Notes: generated from the letters alone by a model not told the origin. Positions 1-9,268 are shown, counted from the stretch's first letter. The stretch is 64,000 bases of DNA from Afifella pfennigii DSM 17143 (GCF_000688515.1 NZ_JHZK01000007.1:96791-160790), one strand, 5' to 3'. Numbers and translations are program-made.

Positions 1-1
1 C

Positions 2-592
2 AGCCCGACTGGCGGTGTGGTCGGTCTCTCCGGCAATCTTGCCCCGGACGGCGCGATCGTGAAGGTCGCGGGCATGACCAACCTGCACTTCAGAGGCCCC
101 GCGCGGTGCTTCGATACTGAAGAGGAGTGCTTTCAAGCCGTGAGCCGTGGCGAATATCAGGAAGGGGATGTGCTGGTCATCCGCTACGAGGGCCCGAAGG
201 GCGGGCCCGGCATGCGCGAGATGTTGTCCACCACCTCCGCGCTCTACGGACAGGGCATGGGCAACAAGGTGGCGCTCATTACCGACGGGCGTTTCTCCGG
301 CGCCACGCGCGGCTTCTGCATCGGCCATATCTCGCCGGAAGCGGCGGTCGGAGGGCCGATCGGGCTCTTGAAGGATGGCGATATCATCGAGATCGATGCC
401 GTTGCCGGCACGATCGACGTCGAACTCGACGAGGCCGAACTTGGCCGGCGGCGGCAGGAATGGCAGCCGCGCGAGACGGATTACCGCTCTGGCGCGCTGT
501 GGAAATACGCCCAGACCGTTGGCTCGGCGAGGAAGGGGGCCGTCACCCATCCGGGAGGGGCGGCCGAGACGGTGTGCTATGCGGATCAGTAA
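2..592 (+). CDS. ilvD: Dihydroxy-acid dehydratase, C-terminal part (5' truncated by window edge)
   Basis: This is the last 196 or so residues of an IlvD/Edd-family dehydratase. The enzyme converts 2,3-dihydroxy-3-methylbutanoate and its homologue into 2-oxo acids in isoleucine and valine synthesis, using an Fe-S cluster. The conserved C-terminal signature [11 protein letters not shown], followed by [15 protein letters not shown] and [10 protein letters not shown], is plainly visible. The reading frame is open to the left edge, so the start lies outside the window. IlvD and phosphogluconate dehydratase (Edd) share this fold; the GRFSGATRG context fits IlvD better. The stop lies inside the next gene, so the two are probably co-transcribed. 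Confidence 0.93.
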   Translation, partial: SPTGGVVGLSGNLAPDGAIVKVAGMTNLHFRGPARCFDTEEECFQAVSRGEYQEGDVLVIRYEGPKGGPGMREMLSTTSALYGQGMGNKVALITDGRFSGATRGFCIGHISPEAAVGGPIGLLKDGDIIEIDAVAGTIDVELDEAELGRRRQEWQPRETDYRSGALWKYAQTVGSARKGAVTHPGGAAETVCYADQ

Positions 593-1352
593 TGCTCTGT
601 CGGTTGCGGCCCTCGCCGTCGCCCTGACGGCGCCGGCCTTCGCCTTCGACCCCGATACGACGGCGCGGGACGCCTTCCGCAGCGGCTATTTCGCCTACAA
701 GAAGGGCCATACCGCCGAGGCGATCGAGGCGCTCTCCTTCGCCGCGGAGAAGGGCCATACGGCGGCGCTGTGGAAGCTCGGGCGCATCTACGCGACCGGC
801 GATGGCGTGAGCGAGGACGATGCGCGCGCCTTCGATATCTTCTCGCGCATCGCCAACGAGTATGCCGACGGCAATCCGCGCGGCTCGGATGCACGCTTCG
901 TCTCCGACGCCTTCGTGGCGCTCGCCGGCTATTTCCGCGACGGCATCGCCGGCAAGGTATCGTCGGACGAGGTGAGGGCGCGGCGCTTCTATACCTACGC
1001 CGCAGCCTATTTCGCCGATCCGGAGGCGCAGTACCAGCTCGGCATGATGTATCTCAACGGGCGTGGCGGCGAGCGCAACGCCCGGCAGGCGGCGCGCTGG
1101 CTGAAGCTTTCCGCCGACAAGGGCCATGCGCAAGCCCAGGCCGAGTTCGGCCGCATCCTGTTTGAGGGCGTCGGTATCCGTCGCAACACCGTCAAGGGTC
1201 TGATGTGGCTGTCGATCGCCCGCGACAATTACCGCGGCGACGACGAGATCCAGTCGCTGCACGAGGAGGCCTTCGCGGCGGCGAGCGAGAACGACCGGCG
1301 CACGGCGATGGCGCTCGCCGAAGACTGGCTGGCCAAGAGCAGCCCGAAGTAA
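579..1352 (+). CDS. exoR: ExoR-like periplasmic Sel1-repeat regulator
   Basis: A 257-residue protein with a signal peptide (residues 1-22, ending APAFA) and several Sel1-like repeats: [19 protein letters not shown] near 50, [18 protein letters not shown] near 150 and [19 protein letters not shown] near 185. In rhizobia, ExoR is a periplasmic Sel1 protein that represses the ExoS/ChvI two-component system and so controls exopolysaccharide and motility. The length, secretion signal and ordering, including the [17 protein letters not shown] segment, match that family as I remember it. Other Sel1 proteins are an alternative. The ATG at 579 is chosen because the signal peptide starts there; it overlaps the ilvD stop by 14 bp. 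exoS and chvI are not in the window. Confidence 0.66.
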   Translation: MRISNALSVAALAVALTAPAFAFDPDTTARDAFRSGYFAYKKGHTAEAIEALSFAAEKGHTAALWKLGRIYATGDGVSEDDARAFDIFSRIANEYADGNPRGSDARFVSDAFVALAGYFRDGIAGKVSSDEVRARRFYTYAAAYFADPEAQYQLGMMYLNGRGGERNARQAARWLKLSADKGHAQAQAEFGRILFEGVGIRRNTVKGLMWLSIARDNYRGDDEIQSLHEEAFAAASENDRRTAMALAEDWLAKSSPK

Positions 1353-1392
1353 AGCCGTATCTCGGCGCCGCCTTCCCAAGCGTCTGTGCGAG

Positions 1393-1440
1393 CCGCCTTT
1401 TTGAACCGCCTTTTCCGGCCGCCTTTTCGGGCCGCCTAGG
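1393..1440. repeat. 13-bp tandem repeat, three full units plus a partial one, at convergent gene ends
   Basis: Units begin at 1393, 1406, 1419 and 1432. Each opens with CCGCC; the first three follow with a run of four or five T. The period is exactly 13 bp. The fourth unit, CCGCCTAGG, contains the stop codon of the minus-strand gene (1436-1438). The repeat fills the gap between the exoR-like gene and the convergent small secreted protein gene. Confidence 0.85.
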
Positions 1441-1714
1441 GTTGCGCAGAAACGAGCCGCGACAGGCGTGGCAATGGCCGCGAGGCGGTCGGGCAGGGCG
1501 ATTCCAGAAACCGCCATGACGTATTGTTCAGCACCTTTTCGCAGCGTGCCATCTGCCGCCCGTTCGGCGTGGCGATGCAAACCGTCTCGCCTTCGCGCGC
1601 GATGACGCCGTCACTCGCCCGGCAGGTGCAATCGCCGGCGGCCGCGGCGAAGGAAGCGCCGAGAAGCGCCAGGACGGGCGCCAGCGAGAGAGTGATGAGA
1701 CGTTTTCCCACCAT
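1436..1714 (-). CDS. Small secreted cysteine-containing protein, rhizobial type
   Basis: A 92-residue protein with a clear signal peptide (MVGKRLITLSLAPVLALLG, then ASFAAAAG). The mature part has four cysteines: CTC, then VCIATPNG, then RCEKVLNNTSW, then a late CP. It resembles a family of short secreted proteins seen in many Hyphomicrobiales, with the pattern C-x-C, ET(V/I)C, ARCE, LNN-x-SW; I know of no assigned function. The start at 1714 is where the signal peptide begins; a longer open frame runs upstream but has no protein-like content. The stop codon lies inside the 13-bp tandem repeat. It is divergent from the copper-related pair that follows. Confidence 0.72.
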   Translation of the reverse strand: MVGKRLITLSLAPVLALLGASFAAAAGDCTCRASDGVIAREGETVCIATPNGRQMARCEKVLNNTSWRFLESPCPTASRPLPRLSRLVSAQP

Positions 1715-1858
1715 CCACCAAGCATAGCATGATAGCGGCCTGTTGCGACATCTGCCGGAAGGCCCGGCAACTCTGCGCGCAACATCGGCATGTGTGGGAA
1801 ATACTCGCCCTGTGCATCGGGCCTTGCCTTTGCCGGCGCGGGAGCGCAGAAGCAGACC

Positions 1859-2248
1859 ATGTCTCTCCTCCGGCGGCTCCTGCGGGATCGGCTCGCGGGC
1901 GGCCTGTTGCCGGCAATCCTCGCCTATACGCTCTGCTTCCAGGCGATGGTCGTCGTCGTGGCCGATGCGGCGATGGCGGCGGGCGGGGCCGCGCCGGGCC
2001 TGGTTCTGTGCCAGCCTTCCAACGCGGCACAGGAAGCCCCGAATCGGCGTGGCGAACATGCCTGCTGCGATGCGCTCTGTCAGGCCGTCTGCGGGCTCGG
2101 CGCCGCGCTTGCCTGCGCATCTGGAGGCGAGCCGGGCTTTCGCTCCTCCCACCACATCGTGCCTGGCCTTGCGGCAACGAACGGCATCCATCCCGCCTCG
2201 CTCGGCCTTGCGGGGGCGGCGCGGGCGCCGCCGCTCTTCCTCTCGTGA
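1859..2248 (+). CDS. Putative DUF2946-like membrane/secreted protein
   Basis: A 129-residue protein with an N-terminal hydrophobic segment (about residues 15-42), a cysteine-rich middle (HACCDALCQAVCG, about 75) and a C-terminus ending in RAPPLFLS. DUF2946 proteins are small, have one membrane segment, often carry Cys/His motifs, end in a Gly/Ala-Pro-Pro motif and often sit beside copper genes. That pattern and the neighbouring copper chaperone suggest this family, but the match is by eye. The ATG at 1859 begins the hydrophobic segment. The gap to the next gene is 60 bp in the same direction, so a two-gene unit is likely. Confidence 0.5.
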   Translation: MSLLRRLLRDRLAGGLLPAILAYTLCFQAMVVVVADAAMAAGGAAPGLVLCQPSNAAQEAPNRRGEHACCDALCQAVCGLGAALACASGGEPGFRSSHHIVPGLAATNGIHPASLGLAGAARAPPLFLS

Positions 2249-2308
2249 CGCAGCCTCATGCCCGCCGCCGCGGCGCGGGCCTTCCCCCATGCGCATTAGG
2301 AGAGAAAG

Positions 2309-2782
2309 ATGCGAACCCTTCTTGCAGCCGTCGCGACCGCTTTCATGGCGGTCGCATCCCCCGTCTTCGCCGCCGATTACACAGCCGGTCCGATTGAGAT
2401 CGACACGCCCTGGACGCGGGCGACGCCACCCTCGGCCAAGGCCGGCGGTGGATTCTTGAAGCTGACCAACACCGGGAGCGAGGACGACCGCCTCGTCTCC
2501 GTCGCCTCGCCGATCGCCGGCCGCACGGAGCTGCACACCATGGACATGTCCGGCGGCGTGATGAAGATGCGGCATCTGCCGGACGGCATCGCCCTGCCTG
2601 CCGGCCAGAGCGTGGAGCTGAAGCCCGGCAGCCTGCACGTCATGTTCATGGATCTCGCCGGCCCGATCGAAGAAGGCGCGGCCGTGCAGGTGACGCTCAC
2701 CTTCGAGAAGGCGGGCTCCGTCGATATCGAGATGCGGGCGGCGGGTATCGGCGCGCCGGGGCCGGCGGATATGGCGCACTGA
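2309..2782 (+). CDS. Periplasmic copper chaperone PCu(A)C
   Basis: A 157-residue protein with a signal peptide (residues 1-21, ending SPVFA) and a cupredoxin-like domain. The family motif H-x-M-(x10)-M-(x21)-H-x-M is visible as ELHTMDM, VMKMRHL and LHVMFMDL. Members bind Cu(I) in the periplasm and deliver it to the CuA or CuB centres of cytochrome oxidase, together with ScoI-type proteins. An AGGAGAG ribosome site lies 5' of the ATG at 2309. The preceding DUF2946-like gene suggests a small copper-handling unit. No sco or cox gene lies nearby. The C-terminus has a Gly/Pro-rich tail of about 12 residues. Confidence 0.88.
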   Translation: MRTLLAAVATAFMAVASPVFAADYTAGPIEIDTPWTRATPPSAKAGGGFLKLTNTGSEDDRLVSVASPIAGRTELHTMDMSGGVMKMRHLPDGIALPAGQSVELKPGSLHVMFMDLAGPIEEGAAVQVTLTFEKAGSVDIEMRAAGIGAPGPADMAH

Positions 2783-2798
2783 CGCCGAAGGGCGGCGG

Positions 2799-3587
2799 CT
2801 AGCTCAGCTGCAGCGCCGCCCAGACCGGAACATGGTCTGAAGGCTTCTCCCAGGCGCGGACATGCTTGTCGATGCCCGCGCCTGCAAGACGGTCGGCCGC
2901 CTCCGGCGACAGCAAGAGGTGGTCGATGCGGATGCCGTTGTTCTTCTGCCAGGCGCCGGCCTGATAGTCCCAGAAGGAGTAAAGGTCGGGCGCGTCGCTG
3001 ACGCAGCGCACCGCATCGGTGAGGCCGGCGGCGAGAAGCCGGCGCCAGGCGCGACGCGACTGGGGCTGGAACAAGGCGTCGTCCGTCCAGCGCTCGGGAA
3101 AGCGGGCGTCGAGGGGCCCCGGAATGATATTGAAGTCGCCGGCAAGGACGAAGGGTTCCTCCAGCGCCAGACGGTCCTTCACCCAATCCTGAAGACGCTC
3201 AAGCCAGGCGAGCTTATAGTCGAATTTCTCGCCGCCGACGGGATTGCCGTTCGGCATATAGGCGGAGGCGACGCGCAACACGCCCTCCCTGGTGGAGACG
3301 ACCGCCTCCAGGAAGCGGGCCTGTTCGTCGGCATCGTCGCCGGCAAGGCGGGGGGTGACGTCCTCCAGCGGCCGCTTGGAGAGGATGGCGACGCCGTTGA
3401 AGCCCTTCTGGCCGTGCGTCTCGACATTGTAGCCGAGCGCTTCCAGCGGCTCGCGCGGGAAGGCCTCGTCGAGCGACTTGATCTCCTGCAGGCAGGCGAT
3501 GTCGGGCGAGGCTTCCGCAAGCCAGCCGAGAAGCGCGTCCTGGCGCGCCTTGACGCCGTTGATGTTCCATGTGGCGACCTTCAGCAT
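2799..3587 (-). CDS. xthA: Exodeoxyribonuclease III (AP endonuclease, XthA family)
   Basis: A 262-residue exonuclease-endonuclease-phosphatase protein acting in base-excision repair: it cleaves DNA 5' to abasic sites and removes 3' blocking groups. The catalytic signatures are all present: ATWNINGVKAR at the N-terminus, CLQEIKSLDE (metal-binding Glu), YMPNGNP, AGDFNIIPG (Asp/Asn pair), IRIDHLLLS and the C-terminal SDHVPVWA. Length is normal for bacterial ExoIII. I chose the second methionine (MLKVATWN) because the family starts just before this strand; the other in-frame start is three codons upstream. It ends 16 bp from the convergent copper chaperone gene. Confidence 0.93.
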   Translation of the reverse strand: MLKVATWNINGVKARQDALLGWLAEASPDIACLQEIKSLDEAFPREPLEALGYNVETHGQKGFNGVAILSKRPLEDVTPRLAGDDADEQARFLEAVVSTREGVLRVASAYMPNGNPVGGEKFDYKLAWLERLQDWVKDRLALEEPFVLAGDFNIIPGPLDARFPERWTDDALFQPQSRRAWRRLLAAGLTDAVRCVSDAPDLYSFWDYQAGAWQKNNGIRIDHLLLSPEAADRLAGAGIDKHVRAWEKPSDHVPVWAALQLS

Positions 3588-3630
3588 GCCGCGCACGCCA
3601 CGCCGCGCCGGCGCCCCACAATGTGCATCG

Positions 3631-4026
3631 TCAGACGGCGAAGCTGGTGCCGCAGCCGCAGGAAGAGGCCGCGTTGGGATTCCTGATCTGGAAGGACTGG
3701 CCCATCAGATCGTCGACGAAATCGATCTCCGAGCCCTCCAGGAAAGGCAGCGAGAAGGGGTCGATGAGGACGATGGCGCCCTCGCCCTCCAGCACCAGAT
3801 CGTCTTCCTCGCGGCCGTCCTGCACCAGATCGTAGCGGTACTGGAAGCCGGAACAGCCGCCGCCTTCCACGGAGATGCGCAGCGCCGTGCCTTCGGGCTC
3901 GCCAGCGAGAATCTTCGCCACGCGCCGTGCGGCGCGCTCCGTCAGGACGACCTCAGTCGCCTGCGGCGCGTCGGCATTCTCCTGCCTGGTTTGGCCTGTC
4001 GTCGTGTTTGGGTCCGGCTCGGTCAT
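3631..4026 (-). CDS. erpA: Iron-sulfur cluster insertion protein (A-type carrier, ErpA/IscA family)
   Basis: A 131-residue A-type Fe-S carrier that passes clusters to target enzymes. About 23 variable N-terminal residues precede the core domain. The three ligand cysteines are present: GGGCSGFQY near residue 58 and SCGCGTSF at the C-terminus. The sequence is closer to ErpA than to SufA by the [20 protein letters not shown] stretch, and the xthA-erpA-dgt order is usual in Hyphomicrobiales. It is divergent from dgt with a 70-bp gap that must contain both promoters. No suf or isc genes are in this window. Its exact subtype needs a tree. Confidence 0.87.
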   Translation of the reverse strand: MTEPDPNTTTGQTRQENADAPQATEVVLTERAARRVAKILAGEPEGTALRISVEGGGCSGFQYRYDLVQDGREEDDLVLEGEGAIVLIDPFSLPFLEGSEIDFVDDLMGQSFQIRNPNAASSCGCGTSFAV

Positions 4027-4096
4027 CGCTGGCGCTTGCTCCTTCGCCTATTGGCTAGCTAAGAACCGCGGGGGTGCAAGTCAATCGCAGGGGCCG

Positions 4097-5296
4097 ATGA
4101 GAAACAGCCTGCCGGAGAGCCTGCTGAGGGGCGGCGCACGCTGGCGCGCGCCTTATGCCGCCGATCTTGAGGCCGGCGCCAGGCGCCTTCACGATGAGGC
4201 GATGGACCCGCTGCGCTCGCCCTTCCAGCGCGATCGGGACCGAATCGTTCATTCCACCTCCTTCCGGCGCCTGAAGCACAAGACCCAGGTTTTCGTGCGC
4301 CCGGAGGGCGACCATTTCCGCACGCGGCTGACGCATTCGCTGGAGGTGGCGCAGGTGGCGCGCTCGCTGGCGCGCCCGCTCGGGCTCGACGAGGATCTGA
4401 CGGAGGCGATCGCGCTTGCGCACGATCTCGGCCATCCGCCCTTCGGCCATGGCGGGGAGCGGGCGCTGGCGAGCGCCCTCGGCGCGTATGACGGCTTCGA
4501 CCACAATATCCAGAGCCTGCGGGTGGTGACGTCGCTGGAGCGGCGCTATCCGCGCTTCGACGGGCTCAATCTCTGCCGGGCGAGCCTTGAGGGCCTCGTC
4601 AAGCATAACGGGCCCTACAGGGCCGGGCCGGCGCCGGCGGTCGCGGCCGAACTGGCGGGCGAGCTCGGCCTCGAACTCGCCGCGCAGCCGAGCCTGGAGG
4701 CGCAGGCCGCCGCCATCGCCGACGACATCGCCTATGACGCGCATGACATCGACGACGGGCTCAGGGCGGGTCTGTTGACGCTGGACGACCTCGCCGACGT
4801 GCCCCTCACCGGGCGGCTGCTTTGCGCGATCAAGGCCGAGTATCCGAGGCTGGATCGCTCGCGCCTTGCCGCGGAGCTGGTGCGCCGGCTCATCACGGTG
4901 ATGATCGCCGACGTGCTGGCGGAGACGGTAAGGCGGCTTGAGGCCGTTGGCATCGCAACGCCGCAGGATGTGGGGGCGGCGCCATCCTTCCTGGTCGGTT
5001 TTTCGGCCGCCCTGGAGGCGGAGGAGGATGTGCTGAAGCGCTTTCTCTTCGCCAGGCTCTACCGCCACGAGGAGGTGATGGCGCGCGTGAAGGTCGGCGG
5101 CGAGGTGGTACAGGCACTGTTCGAGCGGTTCATGACGCGCCCCGAGCTCTTGCCGGCGGAATGGCAGGCGGGGCTGGAGACGGGCGATAAGAAGCGGCTG
5201 GCGCGCCGCGCCGGCGACTACATCGCCGGCATGACGGACGGCTATGCGCTTGCCGAATATCGGCGGCTGTTTGACCGGACCCCCGATCTCGGCTAG
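4097..5296 (+). CDS. dgt: Deoxyguanosinetriphosphate triphosphohydrolase-like protein
   Basis: A 399-residue HD-domain dNTPase that splits dNTPs into deoxynucleoside and triphosphate, limiting the dNTP pool. Visible are [15 protein letters not shown], the metal-binding HD set ([15 protein letters not shown] then [16 protein letters not shown]), VKHNGPY and the second Asp region [17 protein letters not shown]. It belongs to the shorter dGTPase-like class usual in alphaproteobacteria, not the roughly 505-residue E. coli Dgt. The ATG at 4097 is chosen because homology begins there; upstream codons are antisense to erpA. argS follows after 68 bp on the same strand. Confidence 0.93.
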   Translation: MRNSLPESLLRGGARWRAPYAADLEAGARRLHDEAMDPLRSPFQRDRDRIVHSTSFRRLKHKTQVFVRPEGDHFRTRLTHSLEVAQVARSLARPLGLDEDLTEAIALAHDLGHPPFGHGGERALASALGAYDGFDHNIQSLRVVTSLERRYPRFDGLNLCRASLEGLVKHNGPYRAGPAPAVAAELAGELGLELAAQPSLEAQAAAIADDIAYDAHDIDDGLRAGLLTLDDLADVPLTGRLLCAIKAEYPRLDRSRLAAELVRRLITVMIADVLAETVRRLEAVGIATPQDVGAAPSFLVGFSAALEAEEDVLKRFLFARLYRHEEVMARVKVGGEVVQALFERFMTRPELLPAEWQAGLETGDKKRLARRAGDYIAGMTDGYALAEYRRLFDRTPDLG

Positions 5297-5364
5297 GGCC
5301 CGCTCCGATTCACTCAAGAACGCCCGACGAACGCCGCAGGAAGCGGCGAGGGAACCGATTTCGC

Positions 5365-7140
5365 ATGAACCTATTCGATGTTTTTGCCGAGCGGATCAGA
5401 TCCGCTCTCGGCAAGGCCGTTCCGCAAGCTGCCTCGCTTGCCGACGACATTCTGGCGCGGGTCGTCGTGGAGCCGCCGCGCGATCCGGCGCATGGCGACC
5501 TTGCCAGCAACGCCGCGCTGATCCTCGCCAAGCCGCTCGGCATGAAGCCGCGGGACATCGCCACGCGCCTGGCCGCGGAGCTCGCCCACGATCCTGAGGT
5601 GGAGGCCGCCGAGGTCGCCGGGCCGGGCTTTCTCAACCTGCGCCTGGCGCAGGGCTTCTGGGCGCGCGAGCTTGGCGCCATCCTTCACGCCGGCGAGCGC
5701 TACGGCTATGGCGAGCCCGGCTCCGGCGAGGCGGTCAACGTGGAATACGTCTCGGCGAACCCGACCGGGCCGATGCATGTCGGCCATTGCCGGGGCGCCG
5801 TCGTCGGCGACGCCATCGCCAATCTCTTGGCGGCGATCGGCGAGGCGGTGAGCCGCGAATACTATATCAACGATGCCGGCGCGCAGGTCGACGCGCTCGC
5901 CCGCTCCGTCTATCTGCGCTACCTGGAAGCGCTTGGCGAGGCGATCGGCGAGATTCCGAAGGGGCTCTATCCGGGCGACTATCTGGTGCCCGTCGGCAAG
6001 GCGTTGGCGGAGACGCACGGCGCGGCGCTGAAGGCGATGCCGGAAGAGGAATGGCTGCCCCTGGTGCGCGATTTCGCCATCGAGGCGATGATGGCGACGA
6101 TCCGTGACGACCTCGCCAGGCTGAATATCTGCCATGACGTCTTCTTCTCGGAGCGCACGCTGACGGCGGAGGGCAACGACAAGGTAGCCGAGCTCATCGA
6201 TTGGCTGGAGGCGCGCGATCTCGTCTATTGGGGCACCCTGCCGCCGCCCAAGGGGCACGAGCAGGATGGCGGCGAGGAAGAGGCCTGGGACGAACGCGAG
6301 CAGCTTCTCTTCCGGGCGACCGAGTTCGGCGACGACGTCGACCGGGCGCTGAAGAAGGCGGATGGCAGCTACACCTATTTCGCCTCCGACATCGCCTATC
6401 ACTACGACAAGTACCGTCGCGGCTTCGCCCATATGATCGACATCTGGGGTGCCGATCACGGCGGCTACGTCAAACGCATGCGTGCCGCAGTGAAGGCGAT
6501 CTCGGAAGGCGAGGCGGAGCTGGAGGTGCAGCTCTCCCAGCTCGTGCGCCTGTCTCGCGGCGGCGAGCCGGTACGCATGTCCAAGCGGGCGGGCGATCTC
6601 GTCACCCTGCGCGACGTGGTGGAGGAGGTCGGGCGCGACGCGGTGCGCTTCATGATGCTGACGCGCAAGGCCGACGCGCCACTCGACTTCGACTTTCAGG
6701 CCGTGACCGAGCAGTCGAAAGACAATCCGGTCTTCTATGTGCAGTACGCGCATGCGCGCACGGCCTCCGTGCGGCGGCAATTTCGCGAAGAGCTGCCGGA
6801 AGTTCCGCTGGAGGCTTCCTTGCTGGCCGCCGCGGACCTCTCCAGGCTCGCCGATCCGGGAGAACTGCAGCTGGTCAAGATCCTGTGTGACTGGCCACGC
6901 GTTTTGCGGGCGGCAGCACTAAGCAGGGAGCCGCATCGTATCGCGTATTACCTTTATGACCTTGCGAACGCTTTTCACGTTCACTGGAACAAAGGCAAGG
7001 AGTCGCCGCAATTACGCTTCATTAAGTCTGATGATATAGAAACGTCGAGGGCTCGGCTCGCGCTGGTGACAGCCGTTGGAATGGTGATTCGAGCCGGCCT
7101 CAATGTTCTCGGGGTCGCAGCGCCCGAGGAGATGCGCTAA
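5365..7140 (+). CDS. argS: Arginyl-tRNA synthetase
   Basis: A 591-residue class I aminoacyl-tRNA synthetase that charges tRNA-Arg. The N-terminal Add1 domain is followed by the HIGH box as [19 protein letters not shown] (residues about 130-150) and the KMSKS-like loop [14 protein letters not shown] (about 405-418). The C-terminal anticodon-binding domain ends with a family-like [14 protein letters not shown] and [16 protein letters not shown]. Codon use changes near 6885: the last 80 or so codons are lower in G+C and contain CTA, TTA, ATA and AGG, which are rare in the rest of the gene, although the protein stays conserved. The SPOR gene follows 47 bp later. Confidence 0.96.
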   Translation: MNLFDVFAERIRSALGKAVPQAASLADDILARVVVEPPRDPAHGDLASNAALILAKPLGMKPRDIATRLAAELAHDPEVEAAEVAGPGFLNLRLAQGFWARELGAILHAGERYGYGEPGSGEAVNVEYVSANPTGPMHVGHCRGAVVGDAIANLLAAIGEAVSREYYINDAGAQVDALARSVYLRYLEALGEAIGEIPKGLYPGDYLVPVGKALAETHGAALKAMPEEEWLPLVRDFAIEAMMATIRDDLARLNICHDVFFSERTLTAEGNDKVAELIDWLEARDLVYWGTLPPPKGHEQDGGEEEAWDEREQLLFRATEFGDDVDRALKKADGSYTYFASDIAYHYDKYRRGFAHMIDIWGADHGGYVKRMRAAVKAISEGEAELEVQLSQLVRLSRGGEPVRMSKRAGDLVTLRDVVEEVGRDAVRFMMLTRKADAPLDFDFQAVTEQSKDNPVFYVQYAHARTASVRRQFREELPEVPLEASLLAAADLSRLADPGELQLVKILCDWPRVLRAAALSREPHRIAYYLYDLANAFHVHWNKGKESPQLRFIKSDDIETSRARLALVTAVGMVIRAGLNVLGVAAPEEMR

Positions 7141-7187
7141 TCTAAAAGGGCGCGACGTTACCCGTAACAACGCGTAAGGTTTAGCTG

Positions 7188-9239
7188 ATGGCGGATAATC
7201 GCCCGAAGACTCCCGGTGGAAGCTGGGGCCGTGGCAACCAGCCTGGCGAGCACGAAGAGGACGATCCTCTCGTCGAGCTCGCCCGCATCGTCAGCGAGGA
7301 CGGCTCGTATTTCGGCTCCCATGGCCGAGGCGATCGGCCGGCCGCTCCGGAACGGAGCGAGCCGGAACTGGAGACCTTTTCCTCCGAGCTGGAAGCGGAG
7401 CTGATGCGCGAGTTCGAGCAGACGCAGGGCGATGCCCCGGCGCAGCCGGGCTCGATGCCCGCGAGCCCCTCGGCCTATCGCCCCATCGGCGAAAGCCTGC
7501 CCGATTGGAGCGCGGAGCAACGCGAGGCCGCCGCCGCCGAGCCTGCCCCGGAAGAGCCGCCGGCCGGCGCCGGCCCCAGCCCTTACGATCCGCACGAGAG
7601 CGACATTCTCGCCGCACTCGCACAGGAGCTGGAGCAGGAAGGCAGCTACCGGCCGGAGCCGACCGCCGAGGAACGCCGCGAGGCCGGCCATGCGGATTGG
7701 TCGGGCGAGGAGGATTTCGAGACGCTTCTGGAAAGCGATTTGAGGCGCGAGGAGGACGATTGGGGCGGCGAGGCGCCGGCGGAAGTCTACGAGGACGAGC
7801 CGCCGAGCGAGGAATATGCGCCCGCCGGATACGACGTTGCGGAGGATTACGACGCGCCCGGCCGATATGAGAGCGCCGGCTTTTCCGAGCCCGCCAATCC
7901 TTATCTGGACGAGCCGGAGACGCGCGACTTCCAGGAGCCGCAGACGGGCGCGCTTCACGGACGCGATCTTCGTCGTTCGGGTGGGCTGGAACTGCGTCTC
8001 GACCATGCTGATGCGCTGGAGAGCCGCTTCGGCGAGCCGCCGCGGCGCGAGGGCGGGGCGGACGATTTGGAGGAACTCGGTAGCGAGTTTCCCTTCCTCA
8101 ACGAAAGCGAGCCCTTGGTCACGCCCGCGGATGCGGAGCCTGATGGGCCCTCGGAGCTCGCCGGAAAGGCCCGGCAGGGCAAGACGAAGCGCGCCGGGCT
8201 GATGGCCCTTGCCGGGGTGCTGGGCGTCGTGGTGATCGGCGGCGGCGTTTTCGCCATGCTCGGCGGGCAGGAGGGCGATCCGGACGAGGTGCCGGTGATC
8301 ACCGCCGACAGCGAACCGGTGAAGGTGCCGGTGGAAGATCCGGAGGACGGCGGATCGGAAGAGGTCGGCCAGGCCGTTTTCGACCGCGTGGCCGGCCGCG
8401 AGACGACGACGGAAGGACAACTCGTCGACCGCAACGAGGAGCCGCGCGAGATCGCACGCATCGTGCTGCCCAACGGGCAGACGGGAGAGGCGGGCCAGGC
8501 AGACGAGGACGGCAAGATCGCCGCGCGCATCTCCGACGAGACGCAGGTGCCGGAAATCGGCCCCGAGGTGACGCCGATCGGACCGAAGAAGGTGCGCACG
8601 GTGATCGTCAGGCCGGACGGCACCATCGTGGAAAGTCCCGAGCCGCAGACGACGGCTTCCGACGAGCCGACAGAAATCGCCGGCCCGGCGCCGGCGGAGA
8701 ACCCGGAGCCTGTGCGCGTGCAGAGTGTGCGCGTGGGCGAGGACGCGGCCGCAACCGGGTCCGAGAGCCCGGCGCTCGGCTCCCCGAGCGGCCCTCTGGC
8801 CGGGGGGCAGCCGCAGGAGCCGACTGCACGTGAGAGCGAGCCGGTCGATTTCGCCAACCTGCCCGCGCCTCGGCCGGCGCCGCCGGCCTTGCAGGCGCCC
8901 GAGCCGACAGCGACGCCAACCGCGACGATGACCGCGCCGGAGCCACAGGTCGCCGCCGTCGAAACCCAGCCGGTCGTCACTGAGACGCCGCCTGCCGGCT
9001 GGGCCGTGCAGGTGAGCTCGCAGCGTAGCGAGGAACAGGCGCGGGCGAGCTTCACCAGCCTGCAGCAGCGCTTCCCAACGCTGCTCGGCGACCAGCAGCC
9101 CTATATCCAGGAGGCCGATCTCGGCGACAAGGGCGTCTATTACCGGGTACGCGTCGGCCCGATGGCGGACCGCAACGCCGCCATTTCCCTGTGCGAGGAT
9201 CTGAAGAGCGCCGGCGGCTCGTGCTTCGTCACGCGCTGA
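7188..9239 (+). CDS. SPOR-domain cell-division protein with long acidic cytoplasmic region
   Basis: A 683-residue bitopic protein. Residues 1-330 are acidic and Pro/Gly-rich, predicted disordered and cytoplasmic. One membrane helix lies at about 338-358 (GLMALAGVLGVVVIGGGVFA), then a Pro/Glu/Thr-rich periplasmic linker, then a SPOR domain at 604-683 (GWAVQVSSQRSEEQA to GGSCFVTR). SPOR domains bind denuded peptidoglycan at the septum. A 16-residue motif occurs twice in the cytoplasmic part, at 26-41 and 139-154, each of the form D-x-L-x-x-L-A ending in G-S-Y. TAAGGT precedes the ATG at 7188. Its place between argS and nagZ is typical of Hyphomicrobiales. Confidence 0.9.
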   Translation: MADNRPKTPGGSWGRGNQPGEHEEDDPLVELARIVSEDGSYFGSHGRGDRPAAPERSEPELETFSSELEAELMREFEQTQGDAPAQPGSMPASPSAYRPIGESLPDWSAEQREAAAAEPAPEEPPAGAGPSPYDPHESDILAALAQELEQEGSYRPEPTAEERREAGHADWSGEEDFETLLESDLRREEDDWGGEAPAEVYEDEPPSEEYAPAGYDVAEDYDAPGRYESAGFSEPANPYLDEPETRDFQEPQTGALHGRDLRRSGGLELRLDHADALESRFGEPPRREGGADDLEELGSEFPFLNESEPLVTPADAEPDGPSELAGKARQGKTKRAGLMALAGVLGVVVIGGGVFAMLGGQEGDPDEVPVITADSEPVKVPVEDPEDGGSEEVGQAVFDRVAGRETTTEGQLVDRNEEPREIARIVLPNGQTGEAGQADEDGKIAARISDETQVPEIGPEVTPIGPKKVRTVIVRPDGTIVESPEPQTTASDEPTEIAGPAPAENPEPVRVQSVRVGEDAAATGSESPALGSPSGPLAGGQPQEPTARESEPVDFANLPAPRPAPPALQAPEPTATPTATMTAPEPQVAAVETQPVVTETPPAGWAVQVSSQRSEEQARASFTSLQQRFPTLLGDQQPYIQEADLGDKGVYYRVRVGPMADRNAAISLCEDLKSAGGSCFVTR

Positions 9240-9268
9240 GCCGCCAATACGACAGCCGGACCGCCTGA

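Noticed and set aside
5371..6780. A 469-codon frame antisense to argS
   Set aside because: It mirrors the third-position G+C pattern of argS and has His/Arg/Leu-rich composition; argS has complete catalytic motifs.
7156..7168. GTTAC-CC-GTAAC before the SPOR gene as an operator
   Set aside because: Five-base arms in a 47-bp gap are too short to stand alone without conservation; mentioned only with the argS base shift.
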